This document shows, piece after piece, positions 61,309 to 64,000 of a DNA stretch of 64,000 nucleotides (position 1 is the stretch's first letter; the number at the start of each line of letters is the position of its first letter). The stretch lies in the NCBI GenBank assembly GCA_946800325.1, contig OX326959.1:39546908-39610907 (forward strand), written 5' to 3'. Made by a program: the position numbers and the translations under genes. This DNA is from Luzula sylvatica (lineage: Eukaryota; Streptophyta; Magnoliopsida; Poales; Juncaceae). The notes under the pieces were generated by a model. It ran no database searches. It saw nothing but the letters and a program-made list of their open reading frames with translations, and was not told where the DNA came from.

Positions 61309-63750
61309 TCGATTCAAAACAAGATTTCAACGCTTTGAGGAGTTCAAATAACGTGTTTTTAGATCATTTGTATCTTATCTTTTAGTACATAACTTCTCAA
61401 GAAATTTCACAAACTCTAAGAAAGTTTGTTTTTCGATTCAAAACAAGATTTTAACGCTTTGAGGAGTTCAAATAACGTGTTTTTAGATCATTTGTATCGT
61501 ATCTTTTAGTACATAACTTCAAAACAAATTTCACAAACTCTAAATAAGTTTGTTTTTCGATTCAAAACAAGATTTTAACGCTTTGACGAGTTCAAATAAC
61601 GTGTTTTTAGATCATTTGTATCGTATCTTTTACTACATAACTTTTCACCAAATTTCACAAACACTAAGAAAGTTTGTTTTTCGATTCAAAACAAGATTTT
61701 AACGCTTTGACGAGTTCAAATAACGTGTTTTTAGATCATTTGTACCGTATCTTTTACTACATAACTTTTCACCAAATTTCACAAACACTAAGAAAGTTTG
61801 TTTTTCGATTCAAAACAAGATTTTAACGCTTTGAGGAGTTCAAATAACGTGTTTTTAGATCATTTGTATCGTATCTTTTACTACATAACTTTTCACCAAA
61901 TTTCACAAACACTAAGAAAGTTTGTTTTTCTATTCAAAACAAGCTTTTAACGCTTTGAGGAGCTCAAATAACGTGTTTTTAGATCATTTGTAACTTTTCA
62001 CCAAATTTCACAAACACTAAGAAAGTTTGTTTTTCGATTCAAAACTTGATTTTAACGCTTTGGGGAGTTCAAATAACGTGTTTTTAGATCATTTTTATCG
62101 TATCTTTTACTACATAACTTTTCACCAAATTTCACAAACACTAAGAAATTTTGTTTTTCGATTCAAAACAAGATTTTAACGCTTTGAGGAGTTCAAATAA
62201 CGTGTTTTTAGATCATTTGTATCGTATCTTTTAGTACATAACTTTTCACCAAATTTCACAAACACTAAGAAAGTATGTTTTTCGATTCAAAACATGTTTT
62301 TAACGCTTTGAGGAGTTCAAATAACGTGTTTTTAGATCATTTGTATCGTATCTTTTACTACATAACTTTTCACCAAAATTCACAAACACTAAGAAAGTTT
62401 GTTTATCGATTCAAAACATGTTTTTAACGCTTTGAGTAGTTCAAATAACGTGTTTTTAGATCATTTGTATCGTATCTTTTACTACATAACTTTTCACCAA
62501 ATTTCACCAACACTAAGAAAGTTTGTTTTTCGATTCAAAACAAGATTTTAACGCTTTGAGGAGTTCAAATAACGTGTTTTTAGATCATTTGTATCGTATC
62601 TTTTACTACATAACTTTTCACCAAATTTCACAAACACTAAGAAAGTTTGTTTTTCGATTCAAAACAAGATTTTAACGCTTTGAGGAGTTCAAATAACGTG
62701 TTTTTAGATCATTTGTATCGTATCTTTTACTACATAACTTTTCACCAAATTTCACAAACACTAAGAAAGTTTGTTTTTCAATTCAAAACATGTTTTTAAC
62801 GCTTTGAGGAGTTCAAATAACGTGTTTTTAGATCATTTGTATCGTATGTTTTACTACATAACTTTTCACCAAATTTCACCAACACTAAGAAAGTTTGTTT
62901 TTTGATTCAAAACAATATTTTAACGCTTTGAGGAGTTCAAATAACGTATTTTTAGATCATTTGTATCGTATCTTTTACTACATAACTTTTCACCAAATTT
63001 CACAAACACTAAGAAAGTTTGTTTTTCAATTCAAAACATGTTTTTAACGCTTTGAGGAGTTCAAATAACGTGTTTTTAGATCATTTGTATCGTATCTTTT
63101 ACTACATAACTTTTCACCAAATTTCACCAACACTAAGAAAGTTTGTTTTTTGATTCAAAACAATATTTTAACGCTTTGAGGAGTTCAAATAACGTGTTTT
63201 TAGATCATTTGTATCGTATCTTTTACTACATAACTTTTCACCAAATTTCACAAACACTAAGAAAGTTTGTTTTTCAATTCAAAACATGTTTTTAACGCTT
63301 TGAGGAGTTCAAATAACGTGTTTTTAGATCATTTGTATCGTATCTTTTACTACATAACTTTTCACCAAATTTCACCAACACTAAGAAAGTTTGTTTTTTG
63401 ATTCAAAACAATATTTTAACGCTTTGAGGAGTTCAAATAACGTGTTTTTAGATCATTTGTATCGTATCTTTTACTACATAACTTTTCACCAAATTTCACA
63501 AACACTAAGAAAGTTTGTTTTTTTATTGAAAACAAGCTTTTAACGCTATGAGGAGCTCAAATAACGTGTTTTTAGATCATTTGTAACTTTTCACCAAATT
63601 TCACAAACACTAAGAAACTTTGTTTTTCGATTCAAAACAAGATTTTAACGCTTTGAGGAGTACAAATAACGTGTTTTTAGATCATTTGTACCGTATCTTT
63701 TACTACATAACTTTTCACCAAATTTCACAAACACTAAGAAAGTTTGTTTT
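61309..63750 (+). repeat. HOR with m13-m14 dimer amplified, 2442 bp
   Basis: m1-m12, then m13-m14 three times in a row (about 62779-63514), then m16-m17 with m15 missing. Two extra dimers (496 bp) less one monomer (124 bp) is +372, exactly 2442 - 2070. The dimers are 248 bp apart. Confidence 0.94.
62779..63514 (+). repeat. Dimeric m13-m14 array, three copies
   Basis: The tcaattc/aacatg head (m13) and ttgattc/aacaatatt head (m14) alternate three times with a 248-bp period. The first pair has private changes (tatgtttt near 62846, acgtattttt near 62947) absent from the other two. The last m14 leads directly to m16 at about 63515. Confidence 0.93.
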
Positions 63751-64000
63751 TCGATTCAAAACAAGATTTTAACGCTTTGAGGAGTTCAAATAATGTGTTT
63801 TTAGATCATTTGTATCTTATCTTTTAGTACATAACTTCTCAAGAAATTTCACAAACTCTAAGAAAGTTTGTTTTTCGATTCAAAACAAGATTTTAACGCT
63901 TTGAGGAGTTCAAATAACGTGTTTTTAGATCATTTGTATCGTATCTTTTAGTACATAACTTCTAAACAAATTTCACAAACTCTAAATAAGTTTGTTTTTC
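63751..64000 (+). repeat. Partial HOR: m1, m2 and two bases of m3
   Basis: m1 (cttctcaagaa at 63835) and m2 (cttctaaacaa, ctaaataag) are complete. The window ends two bases into the next monomer. The array therefore continues beyond the window. Confidence 0.95.

Larger units (their letters stand above)
1..64000 (+). repeat. Satellite DNA array, 124/105-bp monomer
   Basis: The window is one continuous head-to-tail tandem array. Monomers are counted from the motif tcgattcaaaac; its spacing is 124 bp, as at 1, 125, 249 and 373. A 105-bp form lacks 19 bp after gatcatttgta. Hand tiling gives 528 monomers (453 long, 75 short), which with the noticed small indels sums to 64,000 with two bases left. 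All monomers point the same way and no foreign sequence interrupts them. A consensus monomer has about 35 G+C in 124 bases. Nearly every monomer carries a GATC site in tttagatcattt, so digestion there should give a 124/105-bp ladder. Arrays of this kind are typical of eukaryotic centromeres or heterochromatin; the location and species are inferred, not shown. Confidence 0.98.

Noticed and set aside
1..64000. CRISPR array
   Set aside because: The repeats are long, fill the whole sequence with no unique spacers, and lie in satellite-like AT-rich DNA without any cas gene.
1..64000. Transposon or LTR-retrotransposon insertion
   Set aside because: Monomer arithmetic accounts for all bases, and no terminal repeats, target-site duplications or non-satellite sequence were seen.
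1..64000. Bacterial or phage origin
   Set aside because: No coding density, RNA gene or operon structure is present in 64 kb. The array and HOR structure are those of eukaryotic satellite DNA.
1..64000. Telomeric or subtelomeric repeat
   Set aside because: No TTAGGG-, TTTAGGG- or TTAGG-type tandem repeat was seen on either strand. A subtelomeric location cannot be excluded, but nothing here supports it.

Overview
The whole 64-kb window is satellite DNA. From base 1 to base 64000 it is one uninterrupted head-to-tail array of an AT-rich monomer (about 28% G+C by hand count of one consensus copy). I see no gene, RNA gene, transposon, CRISPR array, inverted segment or unique spacer. Two monomer lengths occur: 124 bp, and a 105-bp form lacking the same internal 19 bp. 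My hand tiling gives 528 monomers, 75 of them short. Summed lengths plus noticed small indels close on 64,000 with two bases left over.

This is a eukaryotic nuclear satellite of the centromeric, pericentromeric or large heterochromatic type, probably from a long-read assembly. A plant seems likeliest, but the species cannot be named from the sequence. No telomere-like repeat is present.

Layout. I label monomer types m1-m17 by their order in the reference higher-order repeat (HOR) at 373-2442. (1) Left edge, 1-4865: the canonical 17-monomer HOR of 2070 bp, then a 20-monomer derivative. (2) Core, about 4866-53053: the same types reshuffled into larger composite units. These include repeated m6-m12 blocks, fixed non-canonical junctions (m17 to a long m6 variant called m6L; m9 to an m3 variant called m3'), 24-, 25- and 30-monomer units of 2898, 3022 and 3642 bp, and longer duplications with copy offsets of 1078, 1451, 2669, 9191 and 12,108 bp. 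(3) Right edge, 53054-64000: canonical HOR again, with units of 2069, 1946, 2045, 2195 and 2442 bp that differ by whole-monomer gains and losses plus one 25-bp deletion.

The pattern is what unequal crossing-over and gene conversion produce when they act in register on a satellite: older canonical HOR at both edges and a younger rearranged core. The only long reading frames are twelve near-identical 89-codon frames. They come from a 1-bp deletion that makes one monomer 123 bp (41 codons), so two monomers stay in frame. They start at TTG and are not genes. Nothing suggests a novel protein or RNA system; what deserves attention is the HOR architecture.
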